Source: Isoetes taiwanensis
Taxonomy: Eukaryota; Streptophyta; Lycopodiopsida; Isoetales; Isoetaceae
NCBI GenBank assembly: GCA_021234155.1
Contig: JAJEKV010000129.1
Coordinates: forward strand, 1,095,963 to 1,159,962
DNA length: 64,000 nt
Direction: 5' to 3'
Shown here: positions 11,301 through 21,560 of the stretch, in pieces
Position numbering within the stretch: the first letter of the stretch is position 1
Layout of the letters: each line of letters starts with the position of its first letter
Program-made: the position numbers and the translations under genes
The notes under the pieces: model-generated
What the model saw: the letters and a program-made list of their open reading frames with translations, nothing else
Told to the model about the DNA's origin: nothing
Databases searched by the model: none

Positions 11301-12384
11301 GTGTTTATGTTCAGCTCCAGCCCTCCTTCCTCATTGTCTTATGCTCGTGGATGACCTCCTCATTGTGGCGACCCTCCGAATCGACCTTGCTACTCTCAAA
11401 ACTCAGCTTAATTCCCATTTTCGCATGAAGGATCTCGGTTCCATCCACTACTTTCTTGGTCTTGAGATCTCCTATTCTCAATCTCTTGGCACTCATCCCT
11501 CACTCAAACCAAGTATTTGGTGATTTGCTTCACCGTTTCCATTTGCAAGATTGCAATCCGTTACCACACCTATGGAGTTTGGCCTTCACTTGAATCCCTC
11601 TTGATCCGAAGTTTCTCCATCTCTCCATTTCATTCGTGATCATTACTGGTCAAATTCTTGGAATGATTAATTTTTTGCCATATCCACTCGACCGGACCTT
11701 GCTTGCGCCATTATGTAAGCCGAGCCGGGTTTTCTACCTCTCCAAGGAACACTCACTTTGTGCCTCCCTCAAGCGTGTGCTTAGCTACATTGCCGGGTCT
11801 CTCCAACTTGGCATTAAGCTATGCGGTGATTGTCACTCCATTCCCTTGCATGGGTATACGATCTTGATTGACAACGCGAGACCAACATGACCGAAAATCC
11901 ATCTCTGGATAAATTCATTCTTGCTGGAGGGCCCATCAGTTGGAGCAGCTCCAAACAATCATGTGTGTCTCTCTCTAGCACCGAAGCAGAATACGTAGCC
12001 CTCCACCATGCCTCTAAGGAAGCTGTATGGCTGCAACGTCTCTGTGCTAATCTTGGTTTTGCTGATACAAGCAACACTTTAATTCACGTGGACAATCAGG
12101 GGGCAGTAGCCATAGCTCATAATCCCGTTCTCCACCGACGGGTTAAACACATCGACATCAAATATCATTTTGTCAGGAACCTTGTCACAGATGGTTTCAT
12201 TCAGTTAACTTACTGCCCAACTGACGAAATGGCTGCAGACGTTTTCACCAAGGCCTTAGCCCGACCCAAACACTCCAAATTTATTACTCAAATCGGCATG
12301 CAACTTCTGAGTGGGGGTCGAGATTCATCCCCGACACTGAGTGGGGGTGTTGTAACAGAAAAGACACGTACAGTGTCAGCATGA
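8330..12384 (+). pseudogene. Copia gag-pol polyprotein, multiply frameshifted
   Basis: Pieces in order: gag start MASPSRFGERLSN (8330); gag helices with LPSAYEGLIINLEGRL (8631-8930); CCHC knuckle CYRCQKIGHFAREC (8990-9031); integrase zinc part HARLGHPSSS (about 9618-9650); integrase core with VHGDLCGPF (9787), RTDRGGEF (9980) and VERANRTILEMVRTLL (10087); RT with EEIDSI (10825), SKWVFKLKY (10904), VHNAFLNGDLQEEVYLEQPQGF (11097-11160), CRLHKALYGLRQASRSWY (11186) and LVDDLLIV (11344); RNase H with SSTEAEYVALHHASKEAVWL (11977) and DNQGAVAIAHNPVLHRRVKHIDIKYHF (12089). At least eight frame changes or stops separate these. In the first RT catalytic block the usual DV[KH]NAFLNG reads GVHNAFLNG, so an Asp needed for catalysis is Gly. 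Confidence 0.92.
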
Positions 12385-12593
12385 ATCTCGGGCGGTTCTC
12401 AACGAACTCAACAGGGAATCATGCAGATCTAATCATGTTTAGATACAGGAGACCACTATTTATAGTGGTAGCATAGATGTTGTTTCATGCATTCGTAGCA
12501 TCAGTTCTTGCTCTTCGTTTCTTGTTTTAGCGCCTGCCTTTCCGGCTGGTTCTTGTTGTAATCTCCTCTTGGATCAATAGAATCACTTCAACA
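12348..12593 (+). repeat. Copia 3' LTR
   Basis: This 246-bp copy is preceded by the polypurine tract at 12339-12347 and followed by the AATTG target duplication at 12594-12598. Its sequence equals that of the 5' LTR. Confidence 0.95.
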
Positions 12594-12598
12594 AATTG

Positions 12599-13120
12599 TT
12601 GTGAAGTTGAACTACCATTTTAAGCAATAGCGTTTGACTCTAGTTGCAAGCTATCAAGCAATCGTTGTCTAGTTCCGGATGCTGACTAGGATATCCTGCA
12701 TAATAAAGGGTTTTAGATTAGGAATTAGCAGTTTGATATAGCCCTTCCGTTCGCTATAATCTTATGCTTAAATGCTAGCAATACAAGGTCCCCAGAAGAA
12801 TGCAATGCAGGAAGCCATAGCCGGCTTGTACAACTGTTCACTATAGCTCCAGACTAGCCCATCGTCATTCAATGAAGCATCATTCTCGTGATCATCCGTT
12901 GCATAAAGAAGTACGGCATTGATTTGTAGAAGCCAAAAAATTAAAGCAAAATTGAAGGTTCAAATCATTGCATACCTGGCCATATCAAGGAGTGCCATCA
13001 CCGTCAAACACAAAGTGCAGGATCTCAGATCGTCGGAATGGTTCAGATCGTCCAAATGGCTTTCTACGAATCAAACAAAGCATGGATGCAGAACGAATCT
13101 TTCGCCACATCTCATACCAG
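12599..13120. other. No recognisable feature
   Basis: Non-coding sequence flanking the Copia insertion. The short ORFs at 12919-13174 have no legible domain. Confidence 0.4.
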
Positions 13121-13122
13121 AA

Positions 13123-13334
13123 TGTGCAGCCATTCGCCATAGTTAATGATCAAAGAGCTGAAGGACCTGCATAAGAGAATGTCAGTCTAATGATGAAAGA
13201 GCTGAAGAACCTGCACACGAAAATGTTAGTCTGAGGATAACAAAAGGAACCTGCATAAGAAAATGTCAGTCTAATAATCAAAGAGCTAAAGAACATGCAC
13301 ATGAAAGTGTTAGTCTGAGGATAACAAAAGGAAT
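13123..13334. repeat. Minisatellite, 84-bp unit (two copies) built from ~42-bp halves
   Basis: The segments 13166-13249 and 13250-13334 are near-identical, both starting CCTGCATAAGA and ending AGGATAACAAAAGGAA. Each is itself made of two diverged halves sharing AATGTYAGTCT and AAAGAGCTRAAG. A further partial half lies at 13145-13165. Confidence 0.8.
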
Positions 13335-14580
13335 ATTTATCAAATCTAATAGAGCTCAAATGGAGATTATCTGCCATCGTCAGGCTCCATAAATGGAACC
13401 TAGATCTTTGGCAGCCAAAAATGGCATTTGCAGAGCATAAGCTTCATCAAAGCTGAGGAATATAGATCCTATAGCATAAAAGAAGAAGCATCACTGGATT
13501 TGCAAAAGAAACTTCACCGGATTTGCAAAAAAAAACTCTGCTCCAGGGATATGCTTCAGTATATATGTAGGCATGCAGAACAGGACATCATGCAAGAGCC
13601 GCAAACCCATGAGGGTGCACGAAGTTAGGGCATCAGTAACGCTACACTGCAGCGATGGCACTACATCGCGCGGTCATGTTGTAGCCACGGGCATATCCGT
13701 AGTATATCCGTGTCTTTGATATGTTATAGCCACGCCCAAAAAAAATTACACGGAGTTTTTGTGGACTTAGGGGATTTTTTGCCATTTAAGGCTGGCTATA
13801 ACATGCCCACATTCGACATTTACTGCGATGGCACTGCAGCTTGCTATCAGACGCCATAGGAATTTTTGCCAAGAGAAACTGCACATGAATGGGTTAAGAG
13901 CCGTTGCAGTCTTTATGTGCTCACGTTCTCGGGTTAGATTTCCTCAATGGTTTCTTTTTCTCAATTATTAAGAGGTTAACCCTCCCCTTGAGGGGATTAT
14001 TGGTTTTTGGTGAAAATGATGGCAGCGTTAGATTGGATTTCTTATTCAATAGTTCTATTTCTACTGTTGGAGATGGTTGTCTTTCTATTTCTGGCCTGTT
14101 GAACATCGTGTTCCCATTTGCTGCTTGATTTGTTTTGCCTGTTTCTTGTACCGAATGGAACCTAGATTCGTGAAAAATCCGTCAATTGAATCAGAAGACG
14201 AAGATTGTGAATGTATCCAGCATAGCCATAGACCTTGCTAGATCGAGATTGTGGGTGCTCGAGGAATCAAAAAGGCAATTATAGGGCAACTTACATCTCA
14301 CCAGCTTTTTACCTCCTCTGTACTAGCGGCGACCCTCCTGAACTAATCGGCTTCAAAAATAGCTCCTCCTTGCTGTGAACACATGGGCCTGCCTCCGTTA
14401 TGCAAAAACAGAGAACATGTTCTTATTTGATCAGTTTAAAGAGGGTTGCATTCTTATCATTCGAGGCCAACAGAAGGATGGAGCCAAAGACATTTCTTTG
14501 AATGGCATAACAGGTTTCTGGCTCCTGCATCTCTGCATCCTCTTTGCATGAATCTAGTTCGTGCATGTGATCTATCATTC
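13335..14580. other. Non-coding region with small inverted and repeated motifs
   Basis: Around 13650-13850 the phrase GCGATGGCACT occurs twice (about 13652 and 13823) around a segment with two variants of GTTATAGCCACG / GGCTATAACATG in opposite orientation. This may be a small non-autonomous DNA element. No gene is legible. ORFs at 13904-14128 and 14423-14611 have no recognisable domain. Confidence 0.35.
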
Positions 14581-14593
14581 TTCCGTTCAGGTT

Positions 14594-16462
14594 TAAAGTT
14601 TGGAATCCCAAAAAAACCTTGGCCGTTCATTTTTTTGCCCCTTTTGCAACGGTTCCATTTCCCTTCTTTCTTAGCCCCATCTATGGACGATTCGTCCAGC
14701 CCCCAGTTCGTCCAGCCGCGTGGAGATCTGTAGCTAGCTAGATCTGCACATGGCAAATCCGGATATGCGAGTCTATATCTTCTAGTTTTTGCAGAACTGT
14801 GAGCAGAAGGAGTCTAGCCATGGCAGAGAGGGTAGGATGTCTTGCTCTGGTTTTTTCTTAGATGATGAAGGATGTCTGCCTGAGAGTAGCGCGGTTGCTG
14901 CATCGAAATTACACACTACTGTGGAGGTGCACTGTTGCTCCACAATTTAGCAACAAGAAAATTGTGGCTGCAATGTGATGCCCTCAGCCAAAATTTCAAT
15001 AACATTCTGATACAGTGTTGTATCCACCGCTGCGCTTCCTGGCAAGGATGGCCACTAATCCATGTTCTTTAATAGAATTCGTAAATTAGATCTTATATTA
15101 TTGTCTTGCCTTGACAAAGAACCAATTGGATGCTCAGTTTCTACATCAACCCCTTTGTCAGCCGGATACTTCAGACGAGAATACTGTGCATTATTCTGAT
15201 CTAGATGGATCTGCCATTTAGCTAAGTCTGCCATTTGGATAAGGCACCGTCATGGGTTTGTGCTTGGATTGCTTGGGTTTGTGCTCTAGTCTATAGAGTT
15301 TGTCTTGTTGTATTTCCAAGCCACGAATTGAAGACGGAGCAAACACATACAGGATTCGAAGAGCAAAGGGCCTCTTGCTTGCTCGCGCTTGTCGGATGTC
15401 ACCTCTCGGCCTGTGCTGACTGTCCTCCTAATTTAGGTTCCGCCACGTGTAATTTGGAGAAATTTTATATCCAACTGCTGATAGCTTTTTGGAATTTTTT
15501 TTTTTATAAAATTAGAGTTATGAACCCATTAGAGTTATGAACCCTTTTTACTAACTCTAATGGGTTCATAACTCTAATGGATTTATAAAAAAAATTTCAA
15601 AAAGCTACCAGCAGTTGGATATCAAAAAGCAGAACCTAAATTAGGAGGACAACCAGCACAGGTTGAGAGGCGACATCTGACAGGCGCGAGCAAGCAAGAT
15701 GCCCTTTGCTCTTCGAATCCTGCATGTATTTGCTCCGCCAGTCCGTCTTCAACTCGTGGCTTGGAAATACAACAAGACAAACTCTATAGACCAGAGCACA
15801 AACCCAAGCAATCCAAGCACAAACCCATGACGGTGCCTTATCTAAATGGCAGGCTTATCTAAATGGCAGATCCATCTAAATCAGAATAATGTATGGCATT
15901 CTTGTCTGAAGTATCCAGATGACAAAGGGGTTGATGTAGAAACTGAGCATCCAATTGGTTTTTCTTCAAGGCAAGACAATAATATAAGACCTAATTTATG
16001 AAATCCATTAAAGAACATGGATGAGTGGCCATCCTTGCCAGGAAGCGCAACGGTGGATACAATACTATATCAGAAGTTTGTTGAAATTTTAGCTGAGAGC
16101 ATCACAGTGCAGCCACAATTTTCATGTTGCTCCACAAATTTTAGAGCACGAGCATCAAAGTGCACCTCCACAGCAATGTGTAATTTCGATGCAGCAACCG
16201 AGCTACTTTTAAAGAAAAAACCAGAGGAAGACGCCATCGTTGGCCTCCTTCTGCTCACAGTTCTACAAAAACTAGGAGATATAGACCCGCATATCTGGAT
16301 TTGCCATGTGCAGATCCAATTGCAGATCTCACGCGGCTGGGCAAACTGGGGGCTGGGGGAATCGTCCACAGCTGTAGGGCTAAGAAAGAAGGGAAATGGA
16401 ACCGTTGCAAAAGGAGAAAAAAAATGAATAGCCAAGGTTTTTTTGGAATTCCAAACTTTGAA
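14594..16462. repeat. Large inverted repeat (~0.93-kb arms, almost no spacer)
   Basis: The left arm 14594-15545 and the right arm 15550-16462 are reverse complements along their whole length with scattered differences and small gaps. Landmarks: AAAGTTTGGAAT (14594 against ATTCCAAACTTT near 16450), GCGCTTCCTGGCAAGGATGG (15030 against its complement near 16030), GGCACCGTCATGGGTTTGTG (15243 against its complement near 15825), GGATCTGCCATTTAG against its complement near 15870. The centre is itself a palindrome around AACTCTAATGGGTTCATAAC (15550-15590). A transcript would fold into a very long hairpin. I see no protein in either arm. Confidence 0.9.
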
Positions 16463-17402
16463 TGATTGCATAACTCTAATGGGAAATAACCCTCGAGGCC
16501 AAAGGGTTATTTGACTATTTTCCATGATTCCCAGGAGGGGAGGGTTAACCTCCCTTAAACCCATGTCCGAGCAGGTTAGGCACTGTAAAATCCCACTGAA
16601 TCTGTCCTCTTCGATTTCAATCTTCATAAAAAGAGCAAGATTTGGGCTCTGTTTTCTCAGAAAATGGCTTGAAGATCTTCAAATATTTATGCAAAACCTT
16701 GGAAGCTCTGTTGATCACAAATCCTTCTCTTTTTCCACGGCAATAAACCCTTCCATCTAACTCTGCAAGAATAAGGCCACTGCAAGATCTTTTTTAGATG
16801 ATTTGCTACAAAAAAAAGCCCTTGAATCAGAGGTTCTATGCATCAAATAGAGATTGGGTTCTGTGGACACAATTTTTTCTGAATGGGCTATTCAATCCAG
16901 CCAAAATCTCCCACCCAATGCTGACCTTTTCCATTAAGAACCTTTAAGTTTTTTTCTCTGCCCTGGAAACAGGTGCCCTTTTGATGGGCTTGCATGGAAA
17001 TATGATGATTCTGTAAACTTTTCGAAGCATGAATCCTGAGAACTGCGTTTGAATCTTGCAGATGCTGTTATATATAGAAGAATCCCATAACAGCTGGAGC
17101 TTCTAGAATCATAAGGCTCTGCCGGAAATCTATCTGGAATGCATGGATTTTCCTTTTTGAATACATTTGCATGGCGCTACAAACAAAAATGTATCATTTT
17201 TCTCCTCTTCCAGGCCAATTTGGGCAGAACAAAGGTGATCTGATGGCGGAATGCTTGGGAGAAGTTGAAAATAGAGCAACAATTTCTCATACAGAGTGAT
17301 AATCTCTGGAAATTCCTTGAAAAAGCATATTCCAGTGAATATGCAATATAACCCTTCATTCACGATGGTTTTAAGTACGCCCGATTTGGGTTGGCCTCCC
17401 AT
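16463..17402. other. No recognisable gene
   Basis: The right flank of the inverted repeat begins with a small palindrome (AACCCTCGAGGCC...GGGTT, 16484-16510) and a GGGGAGGGTTAACCTCCC phrase (16535) whose complement also occurs at 13973-13993. The 140-residue minus ORF at 17130-17552 has no legible domain. Confidence 0.35.
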
Positions 17403-17482
17403 GGAAACCCTTCCGGGTTTCCAGGGAAACCCTTCCGGGTTTTCAGGGAAAACCTTCCGGCTTTCCAGGGAAACCCTTCCGG
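17403..17482. repeat. 22-bp tandem repeat (x3.6), each unit palindromic
   Basis: Copies start at 17403, 17425, 17447 and 17469, an exact 22-bp period. The core GGAAACCCTTCCGGGTTTCC nearly equals its own reverse complement, so each unit can form a small hairpin. The same core builds the hairpin at 19769-19859. Confidence 0.9.
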
Positions 17483-19768
17483 CATGTACAATGTTTGACC
17501 AGGATAGTGCGTACGTGTGAGTGTGAAGTTGCACTCTATTATGTTGCATCATGGCACTATGCTCTACATAATCTCTATTGCATAACCTTTGTCTTTGTTA
17601 AATATTCTTCCGTCGTACATGCAAGAGACCAAAAGAAAAAAAGAAGCAATTTCGATGGAGTCCTTGATGAAGAACCTATTTGCCAACAAACGCAAATCTA
17701 GTTTGATGAAGAATCTAGTTGGATACCTTGATAATTAGTTTTATTCAGATATTTTAACTTCTCTTATGAACCTGTAGTTCCATGTTCATAGTTTAAATAT
17801 AAAGCAATGGTCCAAAATAATCATGTGGATCACATTCTTACAGCAGAAACCTAAGAACTTCTCATTTATCACTGAAGAATATCAAAATTTTAACCTTATA
17901 ATAATTAAATCATAAAGCATATGATAGGCAACACCGTCTTAAAGGATTCAGTACTATTTATTTATTTATAACAATGGTCCACAATAATCTTGTGGATCAC
18001 ATTCTTAAAGCAGAAACCTTCAACCAGTTCTACATGTAACCTTAACATGAGAACTCAGTTTTAGTTCTATTTCCAACTTTAAGTAATAAGGAAGCTTCAA
18101 CAGAACATTTTCATGGAGGCTTTTAAAGCTGGAACTTGGAAGATGGAACAAGAAATTGTATTATGAAGCACAAAACCAGTCAAACCTGATTTGGATAACT
18201 CGGATTGTTTCTTGCTTCATGCGTATGCCAAGATACATTCTTTTAGCATCAAATAGAAATCGCTCCTTTATCATAAGAAAACATTTTACCACAGCTTGCA
18301 TGAAAGAACAAAACTGCAGCTGCCACACCATAAATATGTAAACACTGTTTATAATTCAAGCATCTTTTGGTGCTTTGAACACAAAGCAAATCTAAGATTG
18401 TCCATTATGTAACAACAATATAAACACAAGGATTTAAACCTGGACATAGAATAGCCAAAAGCATGTCCATTGTGAATCGATACCTTTTTGCAGGTCGCCA
18501 AGTGGCTCTGCCTACCAACTGTTGGAATCCAACTGTTGGAATTCAACCTTCAAATCCACCAGTATATTTTAATCTTATAGAGATATTCCCCATTCTGTAA
18601 ATGCGGCACGGCTCTGTAAATGACCTAAGGCAGCATATCTATTACCAGGAATACTTGGAAATAAGGCAGATTCCTTGAGTTAAGAAATTGCAGCCGTTTC
18701 TCACAGATGTCGCATATGCTACTTTTCCAAGTACAAATCATCAGTATATAGCATCAAATGCATTTCGAAAATTTTAACTGTGCTAGCATATATCCGGAGT
18801 CTGAGGCAAAACGTACCTTGTAATGCTGATATTTTGCAAAATCCGTTAACCCCCGTTTATGAGTAGGCACAGATCATCGTACCAAATTTTGAGTCGCTCT
18901 TTCGATTACCACACATGCGAAATGCAGGCACATGGTTCGGCCAATATAGGCCATGGAAAAAAGCCATTTCGAAATTCCGGACCATGCATTTCTATGATAT
19001 CCATGCGAAATATTTGTCCGGCGGATCCAAAATTTTCTTTGCCTGTTACCTTATGTCCGGCAACGCTACGGCTTCTTGCATGTATTATCTAGCTCTTTCA
19101 CATTTTATCTACTAGTGGATTGGCAAATGGCACCGCAGAGTGAGTGTATCATCAGGGCCACGCGCGTGCCAAATCGGGCCGGTTTGCCATACCAAACCGC
19201 CAATTTTGCCATGTTTGGTGTCTTCATGCATATGCCTGTTTATCGCCATAGATAAGGGAGAGCACTAAATTGATTCCCAGAAATAGGATTTACCAGCCCA
19301 AAATCGATATACGGACATTATCCCGACCATTGCATTATTTTTTGCACTCTTACATGACTTCGTGCACTCTTACGTAAATTTTGCCGTTTTGTCGCTAGGT
19401 CTTCTTCTTTCCTGCAAAAAGAAAAAAAATCAAAACACAGAGCCAATGCCAATGCTTCAAGAACTCAGAAATCCACCGGAACATTGGCTTCTTCATTCAT
19501 ACCTGATTGAATCACTCACTACACCGTTCTTGAATCGCTGAAACACTTCCGCCTCTGCCTAATCCCCTTAATCCCCTTGAAACACTTCCTGATCTGCTTC
19601 TAATTCTCACTTAGAGGAAAGAAATCGCCGGAAGAAGAGTAAGACAAAAAAAATCCCTTTCTCTCAAAAGCTTTTCAAGAATAGCCGTAGGAATTAATTT
19701 CTAAGAATTAATTAGCGGTGGATATCTCTTCCCCCCAAAAATAATCTATTTATATTATATTTTCTTAC
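17483..19768. other. Non-coding stretch; dispersed short repeats only
   Basis: A phrase around ACAATGGTCCACAATAATC...GTGGATCACATTCTTA is repeated (17805-17845 and 17972-18012). Positions 18405-18455 resemble 7567-7625 and carry a decayed B-box-like GGATTTAAACC. No ORF has a recognisable domain. Confidence 0.35.
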
Positions 19769-19859
19769 GGAAACCCTTCCGGGCTTCAAGATATGGAAAC
19801 CCTTCTGGGTTTCAAGGAAACCTGGAAGGGTTTCCATATTGAAGCCCGGAAGGGTTTCC
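19769..19859. repeat. 91-bp imperfect hairpin with GGAAACCCTTCCGGG motifs
   Basis: The left arm (19769-19813) carries GGAAACCCTTCCGGGCTTCA and GGAAACCCTTCTGGGTTTC. The right arm (19818-19859) is its reverse complement with a few mismatches, leaving a loop of only a few bases. It could yield a microRNA-like foldback or be a tiny foldback element. The same core is tandemly repeated at 17403-17482. Confidence 0.85.
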
Positions 19860-20279
19860 ACTAATTTATTTAATAACCCCAATCGGGGGAGATAGTGTGA
19901 GCGCTTCATTCATCCAATGGTGGGTAACTTTAGGTTTGGTTAACCTGCGAGGACAGGGGTTTAAGGGATTGTTTATATTATTAATTTTGATATTATAGCC
20001 GATGTTATGGATCCCTATGCACCAATACTATATGTATTATAAGAACTCCTATTTCTACATTAGCAAGTTGGTAAGGAAACCATATATACTCAGTTATTCA
20101 GATTGGTTCCTCTACCTATACTCAGTTATTCATATTGGTTCCTCTACCTGTCTCAACATATGGGACTAGGTCCTCAGAACTTGTCCAATGACATTTAAAG
20201 TAGCTATAAAACCCTAAATCTTGCCAATTCTATCCAGCCCATTTCATTAAGTTATATTTTGGGAGTCCATTAAGGGCTG
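19860..20279. other. No recognisable feature
   Basis: AT-rich sequence with a short direct repeat (CTCAGTTATTCAKATTGGTTCCTCTACCT at 20089 and 20121). Nothing codes. Confidence 0.4.
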
Positions 20280-20590
20280 CATTTGACAACTAAAAGGTAC
20301 ATTTCCCTGGACTACCACAGTCGTCGGATCTGTCAATCCGACGGCCCAGACTGTATGTTGGAGCCTCTGGACACCTCTCGTTTCGATTATGCTCAATTAT
20401 GATTGGGGACGCCTATGATTTTAAGATGTCGAATACGAGTTTGCCTAAGGTTTTGATGGTATATCGAGCCTCTATACAGTTTCGCTTAAGCTTTTAGAAT
20501 ATGAAATACGGGGATTCGAACCTCTACCAAAATAACTCAATGTCCTAATAAGACTACTTTAACCAATCTAACCAGTGAGCTAATGTGACT
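20280..20590 (-). mobile_element. tRNA-derived SINE or tRNA pseudogene
   Basis: On the minus strand starting near 20586, TTAGCTCACTGGTTAGA matches a pol III A box and, about 50 bases on, GAGGTTCGAATCCCCG matches a B box exactly. Spacing and order fit a tRNA-like head. The region lacks a proper anticodon stem and CCA-proximal pairing, so it is not a working tRNA. Unrelated sequence continues on the 3' side as in a SINE body; the far end (20280) is a guess. Confidence 0.5.
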
Positions 20591-21049
20591 ATTTTTTATC
20601 TTAAATCTATGTTTTTTTTTATAATAACCCATTGAATTGTTTTAGGGATATGGTCTATGGTTTCAAGAATTATATCTATATCAAATCCCCCTGGAACCCC
20701 CTGTTATTTTGCTACATATTGATACCAAGGCACATTTCATTCATTGATTTAGCTACCGTGCCATTACCTTATCAAAAAGACATGAGGAGATTTTATCAAA
20801 AAGACATGAGGAGGTTCATTGAACGTGTTAGAATTGAATTGAATGAGTGGTTTTTCTTGCCTTCATTTGTTGGTGATAATTCTTCATGTAAATTAAACCA
20901 TTGGCATGCTCTCATTTTGGTTGGTAAATGTAGAGGGTCTTATGCGCCATCGTAACACCATGATTTCCTCATGACAAGAAAAAATGTAGCATAGTAAATT
21001 TAATTAACATCCTGGAATGCATAATGTTTATTGAAGTGCTTTGTGAATA
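20591..21049 (+). other. Unidentified 107-residue ORF region
   Basis: An open frame at 20632-20955 includes a duplicated YQKDMRRF phrase (an in-phase 24-bp repeat, 20776-20818) and ends NHWHALILVGKC. I do not recognise it. It may be a fragment of a TE protein or chance. Confidence 0.2.
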
Positions 21050-21560
21050 ACCATTATGAATAACCACTCCTTTGTTTGGCAATTACGAATAAACAATTGA
21101 AATTAGATTGGTAAGGAAACCCATGTTACAAATCATATTCGATTTTCAATAGATAATCCTACAATACAAAACTAACATGAATAACCACTAGATATTTAAA
21201 TTGACAGTGAAAACCACCTTATAAACTACACTAAGTTTATTAAACCACATGACAAAAGAAAACCAATATGGCCAGTTTTGCAATAGAAAACCAACATGAA
21301 TAATCACTAGGTACTTAAATTGGCAATGAAAAACCCACCTTCTAAACGACACCAATTTAATAACCATACTACAAATAAAAGCCAATTTGAATAATCATGG
21401 TCTAGCATTGAATAACCATACCACAAACTATTACCAACTTAATAAGCCATGTTGTGTCAACAAACTAACATGAAAACCATGCTAGAAACCATTACTAATT
21501 TTAATAAACCATGTTGGGTCGAAAACTAGCATGGAAACCACATCCTACTCATAAAAACTG
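21050..21560. repeat. Degenerate tandem repeats rich in AATAACCA / AAACCA
   Basis: Two ~118-bp units (from 21173 and from 21291) share AACATGAATAAYCACTAG, then ACTTAAATTG, then GAAAAMCC. Smaller related phrases (AACTAACATGAAAACCATGC; AAACTAGCATGGAAACCAC) continue to 21560. The pattern is a decayed minisatellite. Confidence 0.7.

Larger units (their letters stand above)
7954..12593 (+). mobile_element. Complete Ty1/Copia LTR retrotransposon (4,640 bp), coding region broken
   Basis: Two 246-bp LTRs (7954-8199 and 12348-12593) read as identical. Both start TGTTGTAACAG and end CACTTCAACA. The 5-bp AATTG occurs immediately outside each end (7949-7953 and 12594-12598), a target-site duplication that proves a single insertion. 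A primer-binding site follows the left LTR and a purine tract (GAGTGGGGG, 12339-12347) precedes the right one. The internal order gag, zinc knuckle, integrase, reverse transcriptase, RNase H is that of Copia. Identical LTRs say the insertion is recent, yet gag-pol is full of frameshifts and stops. Confidence 0.95.

Noticed and set aside
20511-20586. Functional tRNA gene
   Set aside because: A and B boxes are good but the anticodon and acceptor stems do not pair, and the segment between the boxes is AT-rich and irregular.
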